NCBI GenBank assembly: GCA_020024085.1
Contig: JAHHUG010000017.1
Coordinates: 1-19,519, forward strand
DNA length: 19,519 nt
DNA from: Christensenellaceae bacterium
Lineage (GTDB): Bacteria > Bacillota > Clostridia > Christensenellales > CAAEEZ01
Reading direction: 5' to 3'
Shown here: positions 6,986-14,940 of the stretch, piece after piece
How the letters are laid out: each line of letters opens with the position of its first letter
Position numbering within the stretch: position 1 is the stretch's first letter
Position numbers and translations under genes: made by a program
The notes under the pieces: generated by a model
Databases searched by the model: none
What the model was told of the DNA's origin: nothing
What the model saw: only the letters and a program-made list of their open reading frames with translations

Positions 6986-8542
6986 CTATAAAATATCGAC
7001 AGCATTCTCCTCGCTTTTTAAGTTTTCGGATAGCCTTTGGAAAATTTTCATTGTTGCAACAGCATCAAAACAAGCCCTATGTGCATTTAAATTTACAACA
7101 TCATAATAATTACATACTGTCTCAAGTTTGTTATTTTTTAATTTCAAATAAGTTTTTGCAAGTTCCAAAGTATCAATAAGCTCGTTATCCACTTTATAAT
7201 TTAGGTCTTTTGCTACCCTATTTATAAACTCGATATCAAAACCAACATTATGACCAATCAATGGAAAATTCTCAATAAATTTGTAGAAATCTGGAAATAC
7301 ATCTTCGATATGAGGTGCATCTTTTACATCATCATCAAAAATATTGTTTACTTCTGATGCCTTTGCAGGAATATGCATCATAGGATTTACAAGTGTTTCA
7401 AAAATCTCAGTTATTTCACCATTTACCATTTTGCAAGCACCGATTTCAACAATCCTATCCTCTACACCATTAAGACCTGTTGTTTCAAGGTCAAATGCAA
7501 TAAATGTTTTATTTTTCAAATATTCTGGAACATTTACAACATTTGCATCAAACAAGCTGGTTTGCTCAATATCCACAAACTTTTTAGGAAATACGTTCAA
7601 ATAATACAAATTAGCTTTATTATAAACTGGTTCAAGGTTAATTGAAGAATAGTCAATTTCGCAAGTAGAAATATTATTAACAATCATTTGCATCTTGTTA
7701 TCAAAGTCGTTAATAGAGGCCTTTCCTTGAACAACAACCTCCATTCCCTCCTCTAATTTTTTGTATTCTTCATTCTTGCTTTTGTCAAATTTTACAACAT
7801 TAATAGTACCAGTTTTATCATTCATATTGAATTTTAATAGTGTTTTGCCACTATTTTCCAAAAACTTAGTAAAAATATTACTAACCTTACCACAAGCAAC
7901 AACTTGTTCTTTTGGATTATCAACAATATCTACGATATAACTAGGTACACCTACAAAAGCTCGTCCCATTAACTTGGTTTGATTAGAGATAACCATAGTT
8001 CTTGTTTCTCTTGATGAGAAAATATTATCAGTAACTGGCTCAATATTTTGTATTTTAGCATCTTTTGATGTGTCTAATATTAGCTTCGTATAAACCTCTT
8101 GGGTAAATCTATAACTAAGATATTTTTTCAATTTACCCTCAAAATTATTTGTAGTAAAATACGAATATGTACCACTATCAAGCACAAAAGAAAGCTTGAT
8201 AATATCTTCCTTTGCAACAACATTTATATCATCAACTGATATATTATTTGCATACAAAGGCTCTTCCTTTGCAATGAATTTACATATTGTATTTTTAATT
8301 AAGTAGTTATCAGCAAAAGAATACTCAAACTTAACCCTAACCTTCAAATCTTTGATATTTACAATTTCAGTAACGGTTTGAATGATTACAATTTTATCTT
8401 CTTTTTTTAACTTTTTATAATAACTTTCGGGAAAAACTAAAATGATTTCTAACAAATTTTTTGCAATATTATACTCGACTTGTTTAATAATAAAGCCTTC
8501 ATATAAATTATTTGTTAATTCATTAATTTTCTTTTGTATCAT
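6986..8542 (-). CDS. PolC-derived protein: N-terminal region, OB fold and DEDDh exonuclease, no PHP or polymerase domain
   Basis: 518 residues, against about 1,440 for PolC. Residues 1-200 are Lys/Ile-rich and resemble the PolC N-terminal region only loosely. Residues 212-296 match the PolC OB fold (GKVSNIFTKFLENSGKTLLKF, then GMEVVVQGKASINDF). Residues 345-505 are a complete proofreading exonuclease: DLETTG (Asp351, Glu353), GHNVGFD (Asp436) and HRACFDA (His488, Asp493). In PolC the exonuclease is inserted in a PHP domain; here both PHP halves are absent. The first is replaced by a linker of about 45 residues containing QTSLF (327-331), a beta-clamp-like motif. The frame ends in a clean TAG, and only a short noncoding gap with a promoter follows, so no broken polymerase remnant is present. 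The ATG overlaps the ispG stop (TAATG). The position between ispG and rimP is the normal clostridial polC site. Inferred role: a separate proofreading or repair exonuclease. A full replicative polymerase should be encoded elsewhere. Confidence 0.85.
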   Translation of the reverse strand: MIQKKINELTNNLYEGFIIKQVEYNIAKNLLEIILVFPESYYKKLKKEDKIVIIQTVTEIVNIKDLKVRVKFEYSFADNYLIKNTICKFIAKEEPLYANNISVDDINVVAKEDIIKLSFVLDSGTYSYFTTNNFEGKLKKYLSYRFTQEVYTKLILDTSKDAKIQNIEPVTDNIFSSRETRTMVISNQTKLMGRAFVGVPSYIVDIVDNPKEQVVACGKVSNIFTKFLENSGKTLLKFNMNDKTGTINVVKFDKSKNEEYKKLEEGMEVVVQGKASINDFDNKMQMIVNNISTCEIDYSSINLEPVYNKANLYYLNVFPKKFVDIEQTSLFDANVVNVPEYLKNKTFIAFDLETTGLNGVEDRIVEIGACKMVNGEITEIFETLVNPMMHIPAKASEVNNIFDDDVKDAPHIEDVFPDFYKFIENFPLIGHNVGFDIEFINRVAKDLNYKVDNELIDTLELAKTYLKLKNNKLETVCNYYDVVNLNAHRACFDAVATMKIFQRLSENLKSEENAVDIL

Positions 8543-9564
8543 TAAAACTCCCTTGCAAGTTGTAATAGCTCATCGTATATGCATTCGTTCTTAATTTTCT
8601 TAAAGACTTCTCCATTTTTGAATAATAGAGAATACTCTTTGCCTCCAGCGACACCAAAATCGGCATCTTTACCTTCGCCAACACCATTAACAACACAGCC
8701 CATAACAGCTATTTTTATATTCTTTTTGATATCTTTTGTAAGCTCTTCAAGTTTTGATGCAATCTCCTCAACCTTGATATTTGTTCTTCCACAAGTTGGG
8801 CAAGATACAATCTCCACTCCATTATACATATCCAAACTTTTTAATATTCGTTTGGCACATTTTACTTCTTCAATAGGATTTGCAGTAAGCGAAACTCTAA
8901 TGGTATCACCAATATTATCAACAAGTAAACTACCAATACCAATACAAGATTTTACAACACCCATATTCATTGTACCTGCCTCGGTAACACCAATATGTAA
9001 TGGATAATCTACCTTATCAGCAAGTTTTCTGTATGCTGAAACCATTTTTTTAACATTAGAACTTTTTACGGAAATAATAATATTATCAAAACCAACTTTT
9101 TCTAATATTCTTGTATGGAACAATGCACTTTCAACCATTGCATCATCAAGTGGCAATTTGTCAAATTGCTTTTCAAGTGAACCACCATTTACTCCTATCC
9201 TTATTGGAATATTTCTTTCTTTTAGATAAGATGCAACATACTCAACTTTATCTGGTTGCAAATTGCCCGGATTAAGTCTAATTTTTGATGCACCATTTTC
9301 AGCAGAAAGCAATGCTAATTTATAATCAAAATGTATATCTGCAACTAATGGAATATGAATAGCCGGAACGATTTCTTTAAGTGCTTCTCCACTTTTTTCA
9401 TCAGGAACAGCAACCCTAATAAGCTCACAGCCTTCATTTTCAAGCTCTAGTATTTGCTTAATTGTTGAATCAATATCGTATGTTTTTGTATTACACATTG
9501 ATTGAATAACAATAGGATTACCTGCACCAATATTTAAGTTCCCAACTTTTACTAATTTAGTCAT
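8542..9564 (-). CDS. ispG: 4-hydroxy-3-methylbut-2-enyl diphosphate synthase (IspG/GcpE)
   Basis: Iron-sulfur enzyme of the MEP isoprenoid pathway, converting MEcPP to HMBPP. I start it at the ATG at 9564-9562 (MTKLVKVG, 340 residues), preceded by GAGG at a good distance. A TTG further upstream adds a non-family extension. The N-terminal TIM barrel includes NPIVIQSMCNT and ADIHFDYKLAL. The C-terminal [4Fe-4S] domain has SCPTCGRT (Cys255, Cys258) and GCVVNGVGEG (Cys290 and Glu297), with the same Cys and Glu spacing as the E. coli enzyme. With dxr two genes upstream, it forms part of the isoprenoid supply feeding UppS in the same operon. The 3' end overlaps the polC-like start. A 44-base gap separates it from rseP. 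Confidence 0.96.
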   Translation of the reverse strand: MTKLVKVGNLNIGAGNPIVIQSMCNTKTYDIDSTIKQILELENEGCELIRVAVPDEKSGEALKEIVPAIHIPLVADIHFDYKLALLSAENGASKIRLNPGNLQPDKVEYVASYLKERNIPIRIGVNGGSLEKQFDKLPLDDAMVESALFHTRILEKVGFDNIIISVKSSNVKKMVSAYRKLADKVDYPLHIGVTEAGTMNMGVVKSCIGIGSLLVDNIGDTIRVSLTANPIEEVKCAKRILKSLDMYNGVEIVSCPTCGRTNIKVEEIASKLEELTKDIKKNIKIAVMGCVVNGVGEGKDADFGVAGGKEYSLLFKNGEVFKKIKNECIYDELLQLAREF

Positions 9565-9608
9565 AAATGCCTCTTTTGTTATATATTTGCGATTTTTCAA
9601 TAATACTT

Positions 9609-10685
9609 TTATAGAAAATGGAAGATATCAAGTACAATCATTAATACAAATAAAGCAATCAAACCAACAGTATTAATGGTATTGATAACCTTCCTATTTA
9701 GTGGTTTACGCCTAATCCACTCTATTATTGTAAACAATATTTGCGAACCATCAAGTGCTGGAAATGGCAACAAGTTCATAACTGCAAGATTTGCTGAAAG
9801 TATTACAAGTATATAAAGTACCGAACCAAAGCCACCTGCAATTTGACTTGAAATAGTTTGAATAACAGTTACTGGTCCACCAGCATTTTGAATACCAATT
9901 GCACCCGTTATTAGACCAACCAACGATGCTAATATTTGATAAACTACATAAAATATAAAGCCCCAAGCTCTACAAAATGCTTGCCCAAATGTTAGTTTTT
10001 GTTGTCCTAATGTAGATACATAGCCAAACCCATGTCGTGTGATAGTTTTACCATCTTTGTCAACATCAGTATAATCGGTTTTCGTTAATTTAACATCAAC
10101 TAGTTTATTGTCTCTATATACTGTAAATGTAACAGTTTCGCCTTGACCTTTTAAGTAATTATGAAAATCGTCAGGTACAACAAAGTTTACCTGTTTACCA
10201 TTAACCTCATAAATAATATCACCTGCAAGCAATCCACCCTCCATAGAAGCTGCACTACCTGCAACAGTAGAATGTACTTCAGGTAAAAACTGTCCATAAC
10301 AAGTAAAGAATATAATTATTACAATTATCGCAGAAATGAAATTATTAAAAACACCGGCAAATAAAACTAATATTCTTTTCCAAGGTTTTTGATTATTAAA
10401 AGCTGTTGGATTATTCTCATTTTCCTCATCTTCGCCATCAAAAGCACAATATCCACCCATTGGAATAGGTCTAAAGCTATACTGAATACCAGTTTTTTTA
10501 CTTACATGCTTAAAAATTGCAGGGCCAAAGCCTACTGCAAATTCGTTTATCTTAAATCCAAGCAATCTACCTGCTGTATAATGTCCTAATTCATGAATAA
10601 TAACAAGTACCATTAATAACAGCAATGCAGCAATTATATAGCCGATTTCAGTCATAACCGACTGGAATGTTGCCAAAAAAAACAT
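9609..10685 (-). CDS. rseP: Site-2 intramembrane zinc metalloprotease RseP/RasP
   Basis: Membrane protease that cleaves transmembrane substrates such as anti-sigma factors and signal-peptide remnants. A first membrane segment carries the zinc motif HELGH (residues 31-35 from the chosen start). GFGP and a membrane segment around residues 105-130 follow. A PDZ domain spans about 140-205 (AASMEGGLLAGDIIYEVNGK), and the C-terminal membrane region has NLLPFPALDGSQ, whose Asp completes the zinc site. 358 residues is a normal length. GTG and two ATG codons lie in frame at the start; I prefer the ATG at 10685-10683, which stands about five bases after GAGG. The dxr stop lies two bases upstream, so coupling is likely. 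The dxr-rseP-ispG order is typical of clostridia. Confidence 0.95.
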   Translation of the reverse strand: MFFLATFQSVMTEIGYIIAALLLLMVLVIIHELGHYTAGRLLGFKINEFAVGFGPAIFKHVSKKTGIQYSFRPIPMGGYCAFDGEDEENENNPTAFNNQKPWKRILVLFAGVFNNFISAIIVIIIFFTCYGQFLPEVHSTVAGSAASMEGGLLAGDIIYEVNGKQVNFVVPDDFHNYLKGQGETVTFTVYRDNKLVDVKLTKTDYTDVDKDGKTITRHGFGYVSTLGQQKLTFGQAFCRAWGFIFYVVYQILASLVGLITGAIGIQNAGGPVTVIQTISSQIAGGFGSVLYILVILSANLAVMNLLPFPALDGSQILFTIIEWIRRKPLNRKVINTINTVGLIALFVLMIVLDIFHFL

Positions 10686-10687
10686 CA

Positions 10688-11815
10688 TCACCTCATAAGT
10701 TTGGTAGTCATAGCTCTAGCTAAATTATCTACCTCTAAAATTTGTTCTACACTTTCTATTCTATTATTCTCAAATTTATTTAGTACTTTTTCTAAATAAT
10801 AAGCAATTTCTAAATAATTAATTTGACCTTTTAGGAATCTATCTACCAAAACTTCATTGCAACCATTCATTACAATCGGCATAATTCCTTGAACCTTTGC
10901 AACATCAAGTGCAATCTTCAACACAGGGAATCTAGTAAAATCAGGCTTTGCAAAATTAAGCTCCGTAATTTTAGAAAAATCAAGATACTCTGTTCCACTA
11001 TACTTTCTATTAGGAAAAGTTAATGCTAGTTGAATAGGCACAATCATTGAAGGATAACCAAGTTGAGCAAGTACTGCACCATCAACAAACTCCACCATAG
11101 AATGAACAATACTTTGCTTATGAATTACTATATCAACTTGTTCTTGAGGTAAATCATAAAGATACATTGCCTCCAAAACCTCAAGACCTTTATTCATCAT
11201 AGTAGCACAATCAATGGTAATTTTCTGTCCCATGCTCCAATTTGGATGTTTAAGAGCATCTTTTGCAGTTACATTTTTTAATTGCTCTAAACTGTAATCC
11301 CTAAAAGCACCGCCACTTGCTGTAAGAATAAGCTTATGTACTTCACAAGTTGGTTTCTCAAAATTAAGACATTGAAAAATTGCAGAATGTTCGCTATCAA
11401 CTGGTAAAATTTTACCAAAATATTTATCTCTATTAGCATTAATTAATTGCCCCCCTGTTACCATTGATTCCTTATTAGCAAGTGCTAGTGAACCACCTCT
11501 TTTAAGTACATTTAATGTAACATTAAGTCCAGAGATTCCTACCACTGCATTTAAAGTAATATCTGCATCAATATCCGACAACTCATCAATTGTATCAACA
11601 AGTTTGTAATTGCCGGATATAAGCATATCTCGTTTGCTTTTATCCACAATACATACATATTTTGGATTAAACTCTTTGATTTGTTTATTTAATAAATCTA
11701 CATTAGAATAGCATGCAAGTCCCAGCACACTAAATTCTTCATTATATCTTCTAATTACTTCAAGGGTTTGTGTACCAATAGAACCAGTACTACCCACTAA
11801 AATTACACTTTTCAT
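10688..11815 (-). CDS. dxr: 1-deoxy-D-xylulose 5-phosphate reductoisomerase
   Basis: Committing step of the MEP pathway: DXP to MEP using NADPH and a divalent metal. 375 residues. The N-terminal Rossmann motif is GSTGSIGTQTLEV (8-20), then LALANKESMVTGG (110-122). Metal ligands are Asp140 and Glu142 in PVDSEHSAIFQCL, and Glu212 in MNKGLEVLEA. TASGGAF and LKHPNWSMGQKITID are the catalytic loop region. The usual HPQSIIHSM reads HKQSIVHSM here, a conservative-looking change outside the metal site. The ATG overlaps the cdsA stop (ATGA), so translation is coupled, and rseP follows at once. Along with ispG it puts two MEP steps in this operon. Confidence 0.97.
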   Translation of the reverse strand: MKSVILVGSTGSIGTQTLEVIRRYNEEFSVLGLACYSNVDLLNKQIKEFNPKYVCIVDKSKRDMLISGNYKLVDTIDELSDIDADITLNAVVGISGLNVTLNVLKRGGSLALANKESMVTGGQLINANRDKYFGKILPVDSEHSAIFQCLNFEKPTCEVHKLILTASGGAFRDYSLEQLKNVTAKDALKHPNWSMGQKITIDCATMMNKGLEVLEAMYLYDLPQEQVDIVIHKQSIVHSMVEFVDGAVLAQLGYPSMIVPIQLALTFPNRKYSGTEYLDFSKITELNFAKPDFTRFPVLKIALDVAKVQGIMPIVMNGCNEVLVDRFLKGQINYLEIAYYLEKVLNKFENNRIESVEQILEVDNLARAMTTKLMR

Positions 11816-12654
11816 ACTGTAAAACTAAAAATGATACTTAAAAATACTATCATAAACATTATGCTATCTAGTCTATCTAAGCAACCACCATGACCTGGGA
11901 AAATTTTTCCAAAGTCTTTAATAGCAATACTCCTTTTTATTTTACTTGCAAATAAATCTCCTAATTGGCAAATCATTGAACCAAAGAAACCTATTAAAAC
12001 ATATGCAGTAACATTTAGATTAAAATCACTTGCAAGTCTAGGGATAACCATAAAATCCTTTGCTAAAGCAAAATAATCAAATATTAAAAATACAATTACT
12101 GCACCAAGTGTACCACCAATCACTCCACCAATTGCACCCGAAATAGTTTTTTTAGGGCTAATTGTAGGACAAAGTTTTGGTCCTTTACAAGCTCTACCAA
12201 CAAAATATGCAAATGCATCGGTCAAAATAGGAACAAGTATTACAAATGTAGCAATATAAACTGCATGATTCCTTCTAGTTAGGTAAAATGCTAATCCTAA
12301 AAATAAAGTTGGATAAATTAATGCAAATAATGTCGCAAATAAATCGTTTAATGTTCTAGTTTTAGTAAAGATAAATTGTATCATTACAATTAAAATACCG
12401 ACACAAAAACTAACAACAATTCCTGGCAAACCAAAGAAATAAGCCATAGGGAAAAAACTTATTCCTGTTAAAAACGGTACAACACCATATACATTATATC
12501 CACTTACCTTAAATGAATGCAATATTTCGTACAAACCAAGCAACATAAATGAATATATTAATACATCAACAGCAATACTATGCCATACACCCAAGGTCAA
12601 CAAGCCCATAGCATATGCTAGTAAAAATACTGCTGTAACAATTCGTTTAAGCAT
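11812..12654 (-). CDS. cdsA: Phosphatidate cytidylyltransferase (CDP-diacylglycerol synthase)
   Basis: Integral membrane enzyme making CDP-diacylglycerol from phosphatidic acid and CTP, the branch point for phospholipid synthesis. 280 residues with about eight hydrophobic segments. Family signatures are DAFAYFVGRACKGPKL (146-161), the Ser/Lys-rich SPKKTISGAIGG, and the C-terminal signature running from GDLFASKIKRSIAIKDFG to PGHGGCLDRLDS (residues about 232-264), which holds the catalytic aspartates. The ATG is two bases after the uppS stop region, with GAGG inside the uppS end, and its TGA overlaps dxr. The uppS-cdsA-dxr-rseP order is conserved in Firmicutes. Confidence 0.96.
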   Translation of the reverse strand: MLKRIVTAVFLLAYAMGLLTLGVWHSIAVDVLIYSFMLLGLYEILHSFKVSGYNVYGVVPFLTGISFFPMAYFFGLPGIVVSFCVGILIVMIQFIFTKTRTLNDLFATLFALIYPTLFLGLAFYLTRRNHAVYIATFVILVPILTDAFAYFVGRACKGPKLCPTISPKKTISGAIGGVIGGTLGAVIVFLIFDYFALAKDFMVIPRLASDFNLNVTAYVLIGFFGSMICQLGDLFASKIKRSIAIKDFGKIFPGHGGCLDRLDSIMFMIVFLSIIFSFTV

Positions 12655-12656
12655 AA

Positions 12657-13346
12657 TTAATCCTCACTAATAGCACCAAATCTTCTATCTCTATTTTGAT
12701 ATATATCTAGTATTTTGTCTACTGTTTTACTATCAAAATCTGGCCATAAATCATCTACAAAAATAAATTCGGAATAAGCACATTCATACAACATAAAGTT
12801 GCTTAACCTCATTTCACCACTTGACCTAACAATAATATCAGGGTCTGGTAAATCCTTTGAAAACATAGCCTGTTTTAATTCTTGTTCTGTTACTGATTGT
12901 TTACCACTACTTAACAAGTTATTCACAGCATACAAAATCTCTTGTCTTCCACTATAATTTAGGCAAATATTAAAAGTTAAAGTATTATTGTTTTTGGTCT
13001 TTTCGATAATAGTTTTGATGGAATTTTGACATTCCTGAGGTAATTTTGTAGTATCGCCCATAAACACAACCTTAATACCTCTAACAGTATAATCTTTAAG
13101 TTTAGTTCTAGTAAACTCTGTAATCATACCAAATAATGCATCAATTTCTAACTTTGGTCTATTCCAATTTTCAGTACTAAATGCATATACACTTACAACT
13201 TTTACACCTTTGTCAATGCAAGCATTGACAACCTTTTCTAATGCCTCAACACCTTTTTTATGACCAACAGTTCTAGGTAGTCCTCTCTTTTTTGCCCATC
13301 TACCATTGCCGTCCATTATAAAGGCTATATGATTAGGAATCTTCAT
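12657..13346 (-). CDS. uppS: Undecaprenyl diphosphate synthase (isoprenyl transferase)
   Basis: cis-Prenyltransferase extending farnesyl diphosphate with isopentenyl units to the C55 lipid carrier used for peptidoglycan and wall polymers. 229 residues. The N-terminal IAFIMDGNGRWAKKRG holds the Mg-binding Asp12, followed by GHKKGVEAL and the conserved AFSTENWNRP. The C-terminal block DPDIIVRSSGEMRLSNF (168-184) and the LWPDF tail bind the allylic substrate and diphosphate. All key residues are present. An ideal GGAGG lies just before the ATG. Upstream is a hairpin (13366-13388) separating it from the frr unit. It heads a lipid and isoprenoid gene string continuing into cdsA, dxr, rseP and ispG. 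Confidence 0.97.
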   Translation of the reverse strand: MKIPNHIAFIMDGNGRWAKKRGLPRTVGHKKGVEALEKVVNACIDKGVKVVSVYAFSTENWNRPKLEIDALFGMITEFTRTKLKDYTVRGIKVVFMGDTTKLPQECQNSIKTIIEKTKNNNTLTFNICLNYSGRQEILYAVNNLLSSGKQSVTEQELKQAMFSKDLPDPDIIVRSSGEMRLSNFMLYECAYSEFIFVDDLWPDFDSKTVDKILDIYQNRDRRFGAISED

Positions 13347-13365
13347 TTTCCCTCCAATAATAATA

Positions 13366-13388
13366 TTGGCGAACTAAATGTTCGCCAA
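13366..13388 (-). terminator. Hairpin between the 61-codon gene and uppS
   Basis: A perfect 9-base-pair inverted repeat, TTGGCGAAC and GTTCGCCAA, with a five-base loop, begins two bases after the upstream gene's stop. On the minus strand it is followed by TATTATTATT and then the uppS GGAGG. The GC-rich core stands out from the surroundings. The weak U-tract suggests partial termination or attenuation rather than a full stop, and there is no room for a separate uppS promoter in the gap. Confidence 0.6.
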
Positions 13389-13390
13389 AA

Positions 13391-13576
13391 TTAAATCTCC
13401 AATAATACATCGGTTACAACTAATTGTAATTTTCCGTCGACATATTTTTCTCTAATAACAAGTTCATTGTCACTTTTTATAGGTCTGTCATTATTGTATC
13501 GTACAATAATATAATCAGTTACCTTTTCTTTTTCAAGGATATCTAATACTTCCTCTAAAGTTTTACCGACAAACAT
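13391..13576 (-). CDS. Small protein of unknown function (61 residues)
   Basis: Not recognised. The frame starts at an ATG whose A is the last base of the frr TAA (13576) and ends in TAA just before the hairpin, so it looks like a real, translationally coupled gene in the frr unit. It is acidic overall and soluble, with no membrane segment or cysteine. The predicted layout is helix (GKTLEEVLDILEKEK), strand (DYIIVRY), turn, strand (ELVIREKYV) and strand (LQLVVTDVLLEI). The opening GKTLEEVLDIL with a following hydrophobic strand is faintly like a PASTA repeat, but it lacks the usual Pro/Gly spacing, so I give no function. Confidence 0.7.
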   Translation of the reverse strand: MFVGKTLEEVLDILEKEKVTDYIIVRYNNDRPIKSDNELVIREKYVDGKLQLVVTDVLLEI

Positions 13577-14151
13577 TACACACTCATTATTTCTTTTTCT
13601 TTATCTTTGAATAAGTTGTCAATTTGCTCAATATAGCTATTAACCTTTTTATCTACAACTTTTTCAAGCTCTTTCACATCATCTTCTGTGATAAGACTAT
13701 CTTTCTTTAACTTTTTAACCTCATCATTTGCATCACGACGATGGTTACGAATAGTAATTTTCATATTTTCAGCAATAGCCTTTGTATCCTTAACCAAGCT
13801 CTTTCTCTTTTCTTCAGTTAGCTCTGGGAATACAAGTCTAATTACACTGCCATCATTTTGTGGAGTAATACCAATATTAGCAGCTAAAATTGCCTTTTCA
13901 ACATTTTTGATAGCACCCTTATCCCAAACTGAGATAACAAGAATTCTTGCTTCTGAAACACTAATATTAGCCATTTGATTAATAGGAGTCATGCTACCAT
14001 AATAATCAACTGTAATTTTATCAAGTACATGAGGATTAGCTCTACCAGCCTTAATAGCTTGAAGTTCATTGATAAAACCATTGTATGTTTTAACACACTT
14101 GCTCTCAAGGTCATCTAGCAAAATTTCAACTTCCATTACATCGTTATACAT
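13576..14151 (-). CDS. frr: Ribosome recycling factor
   Basis: Splits post-termination ribosomes together with EF-G. 191 residues against the usual 185 or so; the extra residues are the first five before MEVEILLDDLE. I keep the first ATG because GAGGTG stands five bases upstream. The three-helix-bundle core is clear: GRANPHVLDKITVDYYGSMTPINQMANIS in the first half, then LVKDTKAIAENMKITIRNHRRDAND (the Arg-rich helix that contacts rRNA), and a final helix ending in DKEKEIM. A strong promoter lies directly upstream (14181-14209), giving a short leader. pyrH precedes it, as in nearly all bacteria. The stop overlaps the 61-codon gene. Confidence 0.97.
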   Translation of the reverse strand: MYNDVMEVEILLDDLESKCVKTYNGFINELQAIKAGRANPHVLDKITVDYYGSMTPINQMANISVSEARILVISVWDKGAIKNVEKAILAANIGITPQNDGSVIRLVFPELTEEKRKSLVKDTKAIAENMKITIRNHRRDANDEVKKLKKDSLITEDDVKELEKVVDKKVNSYIEQIDNLFKDKEKEIMSV

Positions 14152-14180
14152 AAAAACACCTCAAATATATATTTAATATA

Positions 14181-14209
14181 ATTATAGCAAACATATTACA
14201 TAATTTCAA
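14181..14209 (-). promoter_or_regulatory. Strong predicted sigma-A promoter upstream of frr
   Basis: On the minus strand TTGAAA (14209-14204), a 17-base spacer and a perfect TATAAT (14186-14181) with TGC before it (extended -10). The start of transcription would be near 14174, about 23 bases before the frr ATG. It fills the 72-base gap between pyrH and frr, so frr and the genes after it need not depend on read-through from pyrH. Confidence 0.75.
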
Positions 14210-14223
14210 TAATTATATCAAAA

Positions 14224-14928
14224 TTAATGAATAAGTGTACCTATTTTTTCGCCACAAACTGCCTTTAGAATACTATCTTCCTCTTTTAGAGAGAAAGCAA
14301 TAATAGGAATTTGGTTATCCATACATAAAGTAATAGCAGTAGTATCCATAGCTTGCAATTTTTGTTGGATTACATCAAGATAAGAAATTTCGTCATACTT
14401 AACAGCATCAGCACACTTCTTAGGGTCCTTATTGTAAACACCATCAATATTTTTAGCTAGCAATAAAACTTCTGCACCAATCTCTGCTGCACGAAGTGAA
14501 GCACCAGTATCGGTAGAAAAATAAGGGTTACCAGTTCCACAAGCAAAAATAACAATTCTACCTTTTTCTAGGTGTCTTTGTGCCTTTCTCAAAATATAAG
14601 GCTCTGCAACTCTAGTAATTGTTAAAGCTGTTTGAACACGAGTAGGCATACCATTTTTTTCAAGTGCATCTTGTAGAGCAAGTGAATTCATAATTGTAGC
14701 AAGCATACCCATATGGTCTGCTGTGGTTCTTTCCATTTCTAAAGCTTGTCTGCCTCTCCAGAAGTTACCACCACCTACGATAATACCTATTTCGACGCCT
14801 AAATCCTTAACTTTTTTAATTTGGTTTACAACATAACTAATAACAGTACTATCAAGACCAAAGCCAGCATCACCAGCAAGTGCCTCACCACTAATCTTAA
14901 TTATGACTCTTTTATACTTACTTTCCAT
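14224..14928 (-). CDS. pyrH: Uridylate kinase (UMP kinase)
   Basis: Phosphorylates UMP to UDP for pyrimidine nucleotide supply; the bacterial hexameric enzyme belongs to the amino-acid kinase family. I place the start at the ATG at 14928-14926 (MESKYKRVIIKISGEAL, 234 residues), with GGAGG five bases upstream. Longer in-frame starts would run through the tsf-pyrH terminator. Motifs: KISGEALAGDAGFGLD (11-26), VGGGNFWRGR (51-60), RTTADHMGMLATIMNSLAL (67-85) and GTGNPYFSTDTGASLRA (131-147). All are typical and uninterrupted. The rpsB-tsf-pyrH-frr order is the classic bacterial arrangement. The terminator just upstream and the lack of an obvious separate promoter suggest expression through partial read-through. 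Confidence 0.97.
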   Translation of the reverse strand: MESKYKRVIIKISGEALAGDAGFGLDSTVISYVVNQIKKVKDLGVEIGIIVGGGNFWRGRQALEMERTTADHMGMLATIMNSLALQDALEKNGMPTRVQTALTITRVAEPYILRKAQRHLEKGRIVIFACGTGNPYFSTDTGASLRAAEIGAEVLLLAKNIDGVYNKDPKKCADAVKYDEISYLDVIQQKLQAMDTTAITLCMDNQIPIIAFSLKEEDSILKAVCGEKIGTLIH

Positions 14929-14940
14929 ATATTCCTCCAT

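Noticed and set aside
8579..9007. Plus-strand open frame of 142 codons opposite ispG
   Set aside because: It lies wholly opposite the conserved iron-sulfur half of IspG, has no recognisable motif and no ribosome site; taken as a shadow.
8542..9564. ispG instead of proS between rseP and the polC position
   Set aside because: This order is common in clostridia, so it is useful for placing the organism but not new.
9565..9600. TTG start giving IspG 12 extra residues
   Set aside because: The extension has no family similarity and the ATG at 9564 has a good GAGG site.
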